Source: an uncultured Alphaproteobacteria bacterium
Lineage (GTDB): Bacteria; Pseudomonadota; Alphaproteobacteria; Rhodobacterales; Rhodobacteraceae
Length of the DNA: 64,000 nt
NCBI GenBank assembly: GCA_902596605.1
Contig: CACJUU010000007.1
Location: 1 to 64,000, forward strand
Direction of reading: 5' to 3'
The notes under the pieces are model-generated. The model was given only the letters and a program-made list of their open reading frames with translations, made no database searches and was not told the origin of the DNA. This document shows positions 51,300 to 59,082 of this stretch, piece by piece. The position numbers and the translations under genes are program-made. Position 1 is the first letter of the stretch, and each line of letters opens with the position of its first letter.

Positions 51300-51958
51300 G
51301 TCGTAGTCATCGCACTTCCAAAAGACTTTACCTTATCTGCTTTTCCAGGTGATGGAGGGATGTTAAGACCTCTGTCACAAGCTGGGCGCATACGCATTTG
51401 CTGCATCCATCTTTCCAAATTTTCTAAACCATCCGTAGAAATTCGTGCCCATTTATGACTCCTTATCCAAGACCAATTAGCAATATCCGCAATAGAAAAG
51501 TCTCGAGCTAGCCATTCAGATTGGCTGAGCCGTACATCTAAGACTTCATATAATCTTCTTGTTTCATTATGATATCGTTTGCGCGCGGCAGGAACATCGT
51601 TTGGGAAGTATCGTTCAAAAACCACTGCCTGCCCTTGCATTGGCCCTATCCCGCTTGCTTGAAACATTAACCACTGTAAGACTAATGTTCTATCGGGTTC
51701 ATTACTTGGTAATAACTGGCCAAACTTTTCTGCTAAATAAAGAAGAATTGCGTTTGAGTCAAAAATGATGGTGCTGTCTTTTTCCATTGTCTTTAACACT
51801 GGAATTCGTCCATTGGGATTTATTTGTAAGAACCAGTTTGAATGTTGCTCTCCTGATTGTAAATCTATAATCTGCACCTCGTATTGAGCTGCCAACTCCT
51901 CAAGAGCCATAGCTACTTTCCATCCATTTGGAGTGGGTGCAGTGTAAAGTTTATACAT
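51296..51958 (-). CDS. Glutathione S-transferase (YfcG/Ure2-like)
   Basis: A 220-residue GST with the thioredoxin-like N-terminal domain (MYKLYTAPTPNGWKVAMALEE; NPNGRIPVL; FDSNAILLYLAEKFGQLLP) and an all-alpha C-terminal domain (FSIADIANWSWI). The TPNGxK motif is typical of the YfcG/YghU-type disulfide-bond oxidoreductases. First gene of a pair with the VOC gene. Confidence 0.9.
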   Translation of the reverse strand: MYKLYTAPTPNGWKVAMALEELAAQYEVQIIDLQSGEQHSNWFLQINPNGRIPVLKTMEKDSTIIFDSNAILLYLAEKFGQLLPSNEPDRTLVLQWLMFQASGIGPMQGQAVVFERYFPNDVPAARKRYHNETRRLYEVLDVRLSQSEWLARDFSIADIANWSWIRSHKWARISTDGLENLERWMQQMRMRPACDRGLNIPPSPGKADKVKSFGSAMTTT

Positions 51959-52048
51959 AGCGTTTCCTATAGAAGAAATGCTATTATACTAAATCAGAAA
52001 GAACAAGTTCCTTCTAGATGGAGGCTCGTTTTAAATTAGGAGACTATT

Positions 52049-52690
52049 TTGAAAAAAGTTGATTGGTATTTTGATTTTATTTCTCCATTCGCTTATTTAC
52101 AATTTTCGCAATTTAAAAAGTTTGAGAATGAGCTTAACATCACAATACATCCAGTGGTGTTTGGCGCTCTTCTAAAACATTGGGGCCAACTTGGACCTGC
52201 AGAAATTGTCCCTAAGAGAATATTTACGTATCGTTTTTTCAAATGGAAAGCTGACAAGTTAGGGATAGAATATACTATGCCTCCTTCACACCCATTCAAC
52301 CCTCTTCCGGCCTTAATGTCATGTATCGCAGGAAATTCGACCTATGAAGTAACTAAAGGAATATTCGACCTTATTTACAAACAGGGACAACAACCAGATC
52401 AAAAAGAGGGAATAAAAAAACTAGAAGCCGTAGTAAATGAACACAAATCATCAACGCATTCGAGACGGGAAGAAAGTTCTCTCAAAAAAATATTACGTAC
52501 TAACACATCCAAGGCTATAGAAAATGGCGTATTTGGCGTACCAACGTTTGTTGTCGATGGACAAGTTTTTTGGGGAGGAGATGCGTCGGATATGATGTTA
52601 GACTTTATAAAAAATCCTAAGCTATTTTCTTCGGAAGAGATGAAGCGTATTTCTTCTATGCCGATGGGTTTAATAAGAAACAAATCCTAA
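52049..52690 (+). CDS. DsbA-family 2-hydroxychromene-2-carboxylate isomerase-like protein
   Basis: A 213-residue kappa-GST-like protein: WYFDFISPFAYLQ with the catalytic Ser, and NGVFGVPTFVVDGQVFWGGDASDMM. It uses glutathione to isomerise or conjugate aromatic compounds in characterised relatives. Starts with TTG after AGGAGA. Transcribed away from the GST gene with a 90-bp gap. Confidence 0.88.
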   Translation: MKKVDWYFDFISPFAYLQFSQFKKFENELNITIHPVVFGALLKHWGQLGPAEIVPKRIFTYRFFKWKADKLGIEYTMPPSHPFNPLPALMSCIAGNSTYEVTKGIFDLIYKQGQQPDQKEGIKKLEAVVNEHKSSTHSRREESSLKKILRTNTSKAIENGVFGVPTFVVDGQVFWGGDASDMMLDFIKNPKLFSSEEMKRISSMPMGLIRNKS

Positions 52691-52699
52691 CTGACATTC

Positions 52700-53620
52700 T
52701 TATTTTAATTGGGCTATCTCTCTAATGTGATTTGGTGATAACCCGCAACAGCCACCAATAATATTTACCCCTTCCTTAATCCATTTTTCAGCAAAAGATT
52801 TAAGTTGTCTAGGTTGTATTACTCTATTGAAGTCCCAATTCGGTGAAACCCACCCGCCCGAGTCCGGATAAACCATTAGTGGTCCATCAAAGAAGTTTCT
52901 TAATACTTTTAACGACTCGCTTATGGCGTTTACGTCAGTGTGCATAATGCCAGCAACATCGATATTAAAATCTTTGACTATCTTAACAACACTTTCAAAA
53001 GGAATATCATCTTCTTCCATAAAACTTAACACAAGACCCGTATCGCTCAAACGAGTTGAGAACCCAGCCCATATAGGTTTTTTACTTTTTGCTGCAGCTT
53101 CAAAGGCTGACAGCATTCTATCAGGGTGGTACATCATTTCTAAAATAATAATGTCACAACCATTTTCAGCTAAAAACATAGCCATTTCCTCACAATTTTC
53201 TCTCAATCTACTTTCGGAAACACCATGCTTTGGATCAGATTGCTTAGCACCGTCAGGTATGGGAAGTCTATGAGACAACGATCCGGCAATTAATATATCG
53301 TTTTTTTTTGTTTTTATTTTTGCCTCTTGAGCGGCAAAAATCGCTTTAGAATTGATGTCTTCAAAGCTATCTGCCAGACCTGCTGCTTCTAACATTAATC
53401 GACTAGATGCGTAGGTGTTTGTAGTAATCACCTCAGCACCTGCATCTATGTAATCTAAATGAATTTGTTCTAAAATTTGGGTATTTAGTGAGGCGGACCC
53501 ACACCAAGTTTCGTCCATCTCTATACCTCTAAACTGCAACTCAGTTCCGACGCCTCCATCCAGTATGATTAAGTCATTTCTATCAATTTTCTTTTTTAGA
53601 GTCTCATATGCAGTTTCCAT
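52700..53620 (-). CDS. Homocysteine S-methyltransferase-family protein with an altered zinc site
   Basis: A 306-residue barrel enzyme of the homocysteine methyltransferase family: ILDGGVGTELQFRG, TTNTYASSRLMLEAAG, GGCCGLSPNHI. The last two zinc Cys (291, 292) are present, but the first one, expected in a GVNC-like segment, is His227 in GIMHTDV. Methyl donor and acceptor are therefore uncertain; it could be a divergent MmuM-like protein. Stands between convergent and divergent neighbours without an operon. Confidence 0.87.
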   Translation of the reverse strand: METAYETLKKKIDRNDLIILDGGVGTELQFRGIEMDETWCGSASLNTQILEQIHLDYIDAGAEVITTNTYASSRLMLEAAGLADSFEDINSKAIFAAQEAKIKTKKNDILIAGSLSHRLPIPDGAKQSDPKHGVSESRLRENCEEMAMFLAENGCDIIILEMMYHPDRMLSAFEAAAKSKKPIWAGFSTRLSDTGLVLSFMEEDDIPFESVVKIVKDFNIDVAGIMHTDVNAISESLKVLRNFFDGPLMVYPDSGGWVSPNWDFNRVIQPRQLKSFAEKWIKEGVNIIGGCCGLSPNHIREIAQLK

Positions 53621-53704
53621 AAATTATCCTCTTTTTGCCTTGTCATTTAGTCTTTAGCACTTTAATCAAAAAAAAGTGAAACAAATAGTTTTTTTGGAAA
53701 TTTA

Positions 53705-54325
53705 ATGACAATCGACAACAGTCAAATCATCCTTTATTTTTTTGCATTAATTATTTTGTTTCTTACCCCTGGTCCTGTTTGGGTGGCATTAATTGCTAGG
53801 ACAGTTTCTGGTGGAGCTAAATCTTCAATTTCGCTTGCTCTAGGCGTTTCTCTAGGTGATATGCTTTGGCCCTTTGCGGTTTATTTTAGCTTGGGTCTTC
53901 TTATATCAATTTATTTCGATATTTTATTGATATTTCGATACTTTGCTTCTTTTGTTTTAGTCTTGATGGGATTGCATATAATATACTCAAGGAATAAGCT
54001 GTTAAGTGAAGATCACCGTCTTACTAAATCAGGATTTGTTGCAGGTTTTTATGCAGGCTTCATCGCTGTAACTGCAAACCCCAAAGCATCACTTTTCTAC
54101 ATGACACTTCTTCCAGGTTTTTTCAATTTTGAATTAATAGGACTTATTGATGTTTTTCTAATTTCAGTTCTCTCTTTTTCCGTCCCGATGATAGGAAATA
54201 TTTTAATGATACTTTTCGTTGCAAAAATTAGGTCACTTTTATCTTCTCCAAACGCAATTAGTTTAACGAATTTAATTTCTGGTATACTCTTGGTACTTGT
54301 AGGAATATCCATATCGATTTTTTAG
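53705..54325 (+). CDS. LysE-family amino acid/metabolite exporter
   Basis: A 206-residue inner-membrane protein with six segments and the LysE/RhtB pattern FLTPGPVWVALIARTVSGGAKSSISLALGVSLGD at residues 18-52 and AGFIAVTANPKASLFYMTLLPGFF. Exports an amino acid or similar compound; substrate unknown. Transcribed away from the homocysteine methyltransferase-like gene (84-bp gap). Confidence 0.9.
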   Translation: MTIDNSQIILYFFALIILFLTPGPVWVALIARTVSGGAKSSISLALGVSLGDMLWPFAVYFSLGLLISIYFDILLIFRYFASFVLVLMGLHIIYSRNKLLSEDHRLTKSGFVAGFYAGFIAVTANPKASLFYMTLLPGFFNFELIGLIDVFLISVLSFSVPMIGNILMILFVAKIRSLLSSPNAISLTNLISGILLVLVGISISIF

Positions 54326-54366
54326 TTAATCTATTTCCTTTCTTATTCTGATAGAGTATCCGTAAT

Positions 54367-54978
54367 TCACTTTTTCCTATGGGGATCGCCCCTAGGTAAT
54401 ATATCTCGAATATAATCCCTTTGTTTCCACTCTGGTGGCGGAGGTACTCCCTTTCCTTTTCGAGGAATATGCGGGGAAGGTTTACTCTCTTTTAAATTTG
54501 GTACGTATCGCGGGCAATTTGGATAAATTTCGCATTTTATTCGCACAACAAACTTAGCACCGTGGTGTTTTTCCAAGGATTTTCTATCCCTATGAATACT
54601 CGCCTGTCCATTAATCCTTATACGGCGACTTTTTCCATCAAAATTTACGAATAATAACGCAACATTTGGATTTCTCATGATATTTCCAGCTGTCCGATAC
54701 ATTGAATTCCCATCATATTCTGGATATTCAATTACTCCTCCCTCAAGTATCTTCACAAATCCCGGATCTCCTGATTTTATATTACAATCGATATATTCTT
54801 TCCAAGAGCTCGCTATAAAAAAGAATTGCGCATTTTTTATTAATTCTTTTTCATCATCCCAAAACTCATAGTGCTTTCTGTTCTTTTCAATGGCTTCAGC
54901 TGTTCTGCGCCCGTCAAAAAGATCCTGAAACTCTCTCATTCCCTCATGAAAAAAATCTCTGTTCCTAAAGTCATTCAT
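54367..54978 (-). CDS. Pyridoxamine 5'-phosphate oxidase-family flavoprotein
   Basis: A 203-residue FMN-binding split-barrel protein: AQFFFIASSWKEYIDCNIKSGDPGFVKILE, GNSMYRTAGNIMRNPNVALLFVNFDGKSRRIRINGQASI, then a Pro-rich C-terminal tail (KGKGVPPPPEWKQRDYIRDILP). It is of the general PPOX/general-stress type, not PdxH itself. Reaction unknown. Next gene upstream is on the same strand but 85 bp away. Confidence 0.87.
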   Translation of the reverse strand: MNDFRNRDFFHEGMREFQDLFDGRRTAEAIEKNRKHYEFWDDEKELIKNAQFFFIASSWKEYIDCNIKSGDPGFVKILEGGVIEYPEYDGNSMYRTAGNIMRNPNVALLFVNFDGKSRRIRINGQASIHRDRKSLEKHHGAKFVVRIKCEIYPNCPRYVPNLKESKPSPHIPRKGKGVPPPPEWKQRDYIRDILPRGDPHRKK

Positions 54979-55063
54979 ATATGTCTCACAATTTTTTATT
55001 TTTGTTACAGAAAGTTACATCGAATTATAACATTTGGAAAAAGAAAATAGCCCAACAACTTTA

Positions 55064-56266
55064 TTATTTCCTTAAAATCATCTTCTCAGCACGAGTAGAA
55101 CTTTGTGACGGTAATAAAATAGATGCCAGAACAATAATAACAGAAAACAAACTTAAAAAACTAAAAAGCTCCGACAACTTATATCCCTTGTCCAACATAA
55201 AACTACATGTTGGTAGCACAGTAGCGCCAACTCCAAGATTGAGAACAAACTTCATGCTAAGAACGCGATTCCTCCAACCATCAGGAACATACCGTACCAT
55301 AACAGCATCAATAATTGGAATTTGCCCGAAAACAAAACAGACCGCTAACGTCATAAAGAATAATAGCTTGTAACCGTCGAATTGAGACGCCAAATATATA
55401 AAGATTATCTGACCAATTGAGACAATAAATAAAACTATTTTCGGTGATATACGATCAATAAACCATCCAACAACAACCTGTGAAAAAGAAGATATTGCAT
55501 AGACAAAAGAAGCAAGGAGTCCAGTCATCGCAACAGAAAGCACAAGGTTTTCCATATAAAGCTCCAAATACCGAGGAACGAGGAAAGTTACCGCTGTAAA
55601 AACGAAACCTCCAAAGGTGGTGCTAATTGCTAAGGCTAAAAGAGCTTGCCTCCAGCCATGAGAAAACTTTTCAGACTTTGTTTTAGGCGATCCTTCCTTT
55701 GGTAACTCCATAGGTTTGAGAGCATGTGCAAAAAATATTCCGTAGATTATGCATATTATTCCAGATATCAAAAAAGCCATTTTCCAATCACTATAAAAAA
55801 TAATAATGCCTGTAATTAATGGAGCACTAGCTACGCCCATATTTCCGAATAATCCATTGAGACCAAGGCGTAGACCGACGCGCTCTTTTGTTTCCAATAG
55901 CATTGCTATTCCGACCGGATGAAAAATAGCAGCAAAAAAACCCAAGCTGGACAAGCCTAATACCAGATGGAGTGATGTGTAAGAAAAACTTATCAGGATC
56001 GACGAGATGCCTATCCCAAAATGAAATACTACCATTGTAATAGATCTTGAAAAAATGTCTGCTACTCTGGCTGCTATTGGTGATGCAATACCAAACAGAA
56101 TGAACCCCAATGTTGCTAGCTGTATGGTTTCACCATAGGTGAGCCCTATGTCCCGCCCTGCATCGTAAGCTGCTTTGGCAAAGACGAGAATTATGAAGTG
56201 GTCTAAAAAATGACTAATAAAAAGATATGTGTCAGGAATTTTTTTGTTTCGAAAGCGTGAAAGCAT
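55064..56266 (-). CDS. MFS transporter
   Basis: A 400-residue major facilitator protein with about 12 membrane segments, including IASPIAARVADIFSRSITMVV (loop 2-3), FAAIFHPVGIAMLLE and GWFIDRISPKIVL. It resembles the fosmidomycin-resistance-type subgroup (FHPVG). Substrate unknown. A 16-bp palindrome covers the region where its ribosome-binding site would be expected. Confidence 0.87.
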   Translation of the reverse strand: MLSRFRNKKIPDTYLFISHFLDHFIILVFAKAAYDAGRDIGLTYGETIQLATLGFILFGIASPIAARVADIFSRSITMVVFHFGIGISSILISFSYTSLHLVLGLSSLGFFAAIFHPVGIAMLLETKERVGLRLGLNGLFGNMGVASAPLITGIIIFYSDWKMAFLISGIICIIYGIFFAHALKPMELPKEGSPKTKSEKFSHGWRQALLALAISTTFGGFVFTAVTFLVPRYLELYMENLVLSVAMTGLLASFVYAISSFSQVVVGWFIDRISPKIVLFIVSIGQIIFIYLASQFDGYKLLFFMTLAVCFVFGQIPIIDAVMVRYVPDGWRNRVLSMKFVLNLGVGATVLPTCSFMLDKGYKLSELFSFLSLFSVIIVLASILLPSQSSTRAEKMILRK

Positions 56267-56281
56267 GATAGTTTACTATCA
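56266..56281. promoter_or_regulatory. 16-bp palindrome at the MFS start codon
   Basis: TGATAG-TTTA-CTATCA is a perfect inverted repeat touching the MFS start codon and replacing a recognisable Shine-Dalgarno. It lies in the gap between the divergent MFS and YghU-like GST genes. It could be an operator or an RNA hairpin controlling MFS translation; neither is proven. Confidence 0.4.
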
Positions 56282-56374
56282 CGATTTACTCACAACGGCA
56301 TATTAAATAATTACCTTAGCTTATCACTTTTGTTAAAAGATTAAATTTTTTATGGAGTCATAGAGGGCATCAAA

Positions 56375-57250
56375 ATGAATAAAGAAACCAAATATATTCC
56401 ACCTGAGGTTTGGGAATGGGATAAGCCTAGTGGAGGAGCGTTTGAGAGCATAAACAAACCCACGGCTGGTTCTGCTTATGAACAGAAACTTCCCAGAGGG
56501 AAGCATCCTTTGCAACTTTACTCTCAGGGTACACCAAATGGTGTAAAAATAACATTAATGTTAGAAGAGCTGCTAGCTTTAGGACACAGAGGTGCTGAGT
56601 ATGACGCGTGGCTTTGCCGAATAAACAAAGGTGAGCAGTTTTCATCTGGTTTTGTGGAAATAAACCCTAATTCAAAAATACCAGCGTTACTAGATCAATC
56701 AAATGGGAAAGAACAAAGAGTTTTTGAGTCCGGTGCTATTCTTTTATATTTAGCCGAAAAATTTTCAGAGTTTTTGCCAACAGAACTAGACAAGCGTACT
56801 GAATGCCTTTCCTGGTTATTTTGGCAAATGGGAAGCACGCCGTATTTGGGAGGCGGCTTTGGGCATTTTTATTCCTATGCGCCTGAAAAATTTCAATATC
56901 CAATAGACAGATATGCGATGGAAACCAAACGTCAGTTGGACTTATTGGACCAAAGATTAAGTCAAACTGAATACTTAGCTTGTGAAAAATTCACTATTGC
57001 TGATATAGCCTCTTGGCCATGGTACGGACAGCTCGTGCTTGGTCGATTATATAGCGCTGGTAACTTTTTGGATGTGTCTTCATATAAAAATGTCGTTGCT
57101 TGGGCTGAAAAAATAGATCAAAGACAAACAGCAAGTAAAGCACGGATGGTTAATCGTATAGTAGGAAACCCAAAGTTTCAGTTGCATGAAAGACATGACG
57201 CGTCGGATTTCGAATTAAAAACACAGGATAAACTTAACGGTTCTGAATAG
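56375..57250 (+). CDS. yghU: Glutathione-dependent disulfide-bond oxidoreductase, YghU-like GST
   Basis: A 291-residue GST with the YghU-type N-terminal extension (YIPPEVWEWDKPSGGAFESINKPTAGS) before the thioredoxin-like domain (HPLQLYSQGTPNGVKITLMLEELLALG, NPNSKIPALL, ESGAILLYLAEKF) and the helical domain (FTIADIASWPWYGQLVLG). YghU binds two glutathiones and reduces disulfides. Transcribed away from the MFS gene. Confidence 0.92.
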   Translation: MNKETKYIPPEVWEWDKPSGGAFESINKPTAGSAYEQKLPRGKHPLQLYSQGTPNGVKITLMLEELLALGHRGAEYDAWLCRINKGEQFSSGFVEINPNSKIPALLDQSNGKEQRVFESGAILLYLAEKFSEFLPTELDKRTECLSWLFWQMGSTPYLGGGFGHFYSYAPEKFQYPIDRYAMETKRQLDLLDQRLSQTEYLACEKFTIADIASWPWYGQLVLGRLYSAGNFLDVSSYKNVVAWAEKIDQRQTASKARMVNRIVGNPKFQLHERHDASDFELKTQDKLNGSE

Positions 57251-57288
57251 GTTTATTTTTTAATTGAATATCTATTTCACCAAAATTC

Positions 57289-57315
57289 TTGAAAGTTAAA
57301 AGCTTTTGTTATAAC
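57289..57315 (+). promoter_or_regulatory. Possible promoter of the gcv operon
   Basis: TTGAAA (57289-57294) and TATAAC (57310-57315) resemble -35 and -10 boxes, with a 15-base spacer, shorter than the usual 16-18. They lie just before the glycine riboswitch, where the gcv transcript should begin. Confidence 0.35.
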
Positions 57316-57325
57316 GTTTTAACAA

Positions 57326-57476
57326 TATCGGGAGAAACTAGTAATAGTTGCCGAAGGAGCAACCGCCCCGGAAACTCTCAGGCAAAAAGGACCGGTATAG
57401 ACTGAACACTCTGGAGAGCGACTTTAAATAGTCCGCCGAAGGGATAACGATCTCAGGCAAAGGAACAGAGGGGGCA
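57326..57476 (+). promoter_or_regulatory. Tandem glycine riboswitch upstream of gcvT
   Basis: Two glycine-binding aptamers in a row. Aptamer 1 runs from CGGGAGAAAC through GCCGAAGGAGC to CTCAGGCAAAAAGGACCG; aptamer 2 from CTCTGGAGAGCG through CCGCCGAAGGG to CTCAGGCAAAGGAACAGAG. The GCCGAAGG and CAGGCAAAnGGA blocks are the class signature, present in both. Downstream, GCATTC/GAATGC enclosing GATGTG/CACATC (57474-57514), followed by CCGGTA/TACCGG, could be the expression platform. There is no T-run, so control may be of translation or Rho. In known cases glycine turns gcv expression on. Confidence 0.95.
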
Positions 57477-57553
57477 TTCTTGGATGTGTACTTACACACA
57501 TCTTTAACGAATGCCGGTAAAACCATTTAATACCGGAATAAGAAGGTTAAGTT

Positions 57554-58687
57554 TTGACAGAGCTTGAAAAGACAGCTTTATACGATCTTCATCGATCTCT
57601 CGGTGCTAAAGCGATACCTTTCGCTGGATATGAAATGCCTGTTAATTACCCTTTAGGAATTATGAAAGAGCACTTATATTGCAGAAAGTCTGCAGGCCTT
57701 TTTGATGTTAGTCATATGGGGCAGCTAGTCATTTCGTCTAATACACAGTCTATGCAATTCATTGCTTCTGAGTTGGAAAAACTTCTCCCCATTGATGTAT
57801 TAGGTCTTAGTGAAGACAGACAGAGGTATGGGTTTTTACCAAATAAAGAGGGAGGAATCATAGACGACCTAATGATATCAAATAGAGGAGATCACTATTT
57901 TGTTGTTATAAATGCTTCGAGAAAGGAAATTGATTTTAAATATCTTAGAGAAAATATTTCTAAAGAAATCGATGTTGACTTAATTAAAACAAGAGCACTT
58001 ATCGCTATTCAGGGCCCTCAATCAGAAAAGATATTATCCTGCCAAATCGGAGAATTGAGTTCCCTAACGTATCTTGATGTAAAAAACTTTTTGTATAAAG
58101 GAGAGACAATATGGGTTTCAAGGTCTGGCTATACAGGGCAAGATGGATTTGAAATATCACTACCTAATAGTCTATGTGAAGTGTTCTGTAAAAACCTTCT
58201 CGAACAAGATGGCATTGAACCGATTGGACTGGGAGCCAGAGATACCCTCAGACTGGAATGCGGGCTTTGCCTCTATGGACAAGATTTAAATGAAACAATC
58301 ACTCCTATTGAGGCCGGTTTAAAATGGGCTATTCAAAAAGTTAGACGGGCTGGAGGAGAGCGAGAAGGCGGTTTTGTAGGACAAAAAAAGATTTTAAAAC
58401 AAATTGAAGAACAACCTTATTTCAAGAGAGAGGCTTTTTTTCCCGATGGGAAAGCTCCTTTAAGATCTGGGACTAAACTGTTTAGCGATGATAAAGGGAA
58501 AAATGAAATTGGTATGATCACATCTGGCGGCTACTCACCATCTCTTGAAAGGCCAATTTCAATGGGGTATTTGAACCATAATAAATTCAATGTTGATGAA
58601 CCAATTTTTGGTGAAGTAAGAAACAAGTTCTTTTCTGTAACACTTACAAAATTACCGTTCGTACCAACCAGTTTTAAAAGAAATTAA
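57554..58687 (+). CDS. gcvT: Glycine cleavage system T protein (aminomethyltransferase)
   Basis: Moves the methylene group from lipoyl-bound aminomethyl on GcvH to tetrahydrofolate, releasing ammonia. Family blocks: LGAKAIPFAGYEMPVNYPLGIMKEHLYCRKSAGLFDVSHMGQ, GGIIDDLMISN, SRSGYTGQDGFEI, PIGLGARDTLRLECGLCLYGQDLNE and the C-terminal IGMITSGGYSPSL. 377 residues. TTG start after AAGGTTAAG. First gene of gcvT-gcvH-gcvP, behind the glycine riboswitch. Confidence 0.96.
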   Translation: MTELEKTALYDLHRSLGAKAIPFAGYEMPVNYPLGIMKEHLYCRKSAGLFDVSHMGQLVISSNTQSMQFIASELEKLLPIDVLGLSEDRQRYGFLPNKEGGIIDDLMISNRGDHYFVVINASRKEIDFKYLRENISKEIDVDLIKTRALIAIQGPQSEKILSCQIGELSSLTYLDVKNFLYKGETIWVSRSGYTGQDGFEISLPNSLCEVFCKNLLEQDGIEPIGLGARDTLRLECGLCLYGQDLNETITPIEAGLKWAIQKVRRAGGEREGGFVGQKKILKQIEEQPYFKREAFFPDGKAPLRSGTKLFSDDKGKNEIGMITSGGYSPSLERPISMGYLNHNKFNVDEPIFGEVRNKFFSVTLTKLPFVPTSFKRN

Positions 58688-58701
58688 GAGGAGATAGTAA
58701 T

Positions 58702-59061
58702 ATGAAATTTACAGAAGAACATGAATGGCTTGAGCCTGATGGAGATACCGTCAAGGTTGGTATCACAGAGTATGCTGCAGAACAATTGGGAGATATTGTA
58801 TTCATTGAACTACCAGATGTAGGAACTTCAGTTACCAAAGGACAAGAAATAGTTGTTATAGAGAGTGTAAAAGCAGCATCGGATATCCTGGCACCTCTTG
58901 ATGGTGAAATTATCGAGATCAATAATGCAATAGTGGATGACCCATCTATGGTTAACAACGATCCAACAGGCGAAGCTTGGTTTTTTAAAATGTCCTTAAA
59001 AAATCAAGGAGACCTTGCCGGTCTAATGAGTGAAGACGAATACAAGAAACATATCGAATAA
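58702..59061 (+). CDS. gcvH: Glycine cleavage system H protein
   Basis: The lipoyl carrier of the glycine cleavage system. The lipoylated Lys57 lies in VVIESVKAASDILAPLDGEI; the N-terminal FTEEHEWLEPDGDTVKVGITEYAAEQLGDIVFIELP is typical. 119 residues, normal length. It follows gcvT by 14 bp, with AGAGGAG upstream. Confidence 0.97.
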   Translation: MKFTEEHEWLEPDGDTVKVGITEYAAEQLGDIVFIELPDVGTSVTKGQEIVVIESVKAASDILAPLDGEIIEINNAIVDDPSMVNNDPTGEAWFFKMSLKNQGDLAGLMSEDEYKKHIE

Positions 59062-59082
59062 CTAAATTATTAGGGGGAAAAA

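Noticed and set aside
54981-55373. 130-residue plus-strand frame at the end of the MFS gene
   Set aside because: Most of it is antisense to conserved MFS membrane segments; no ribosome-binding site and no family pattern.
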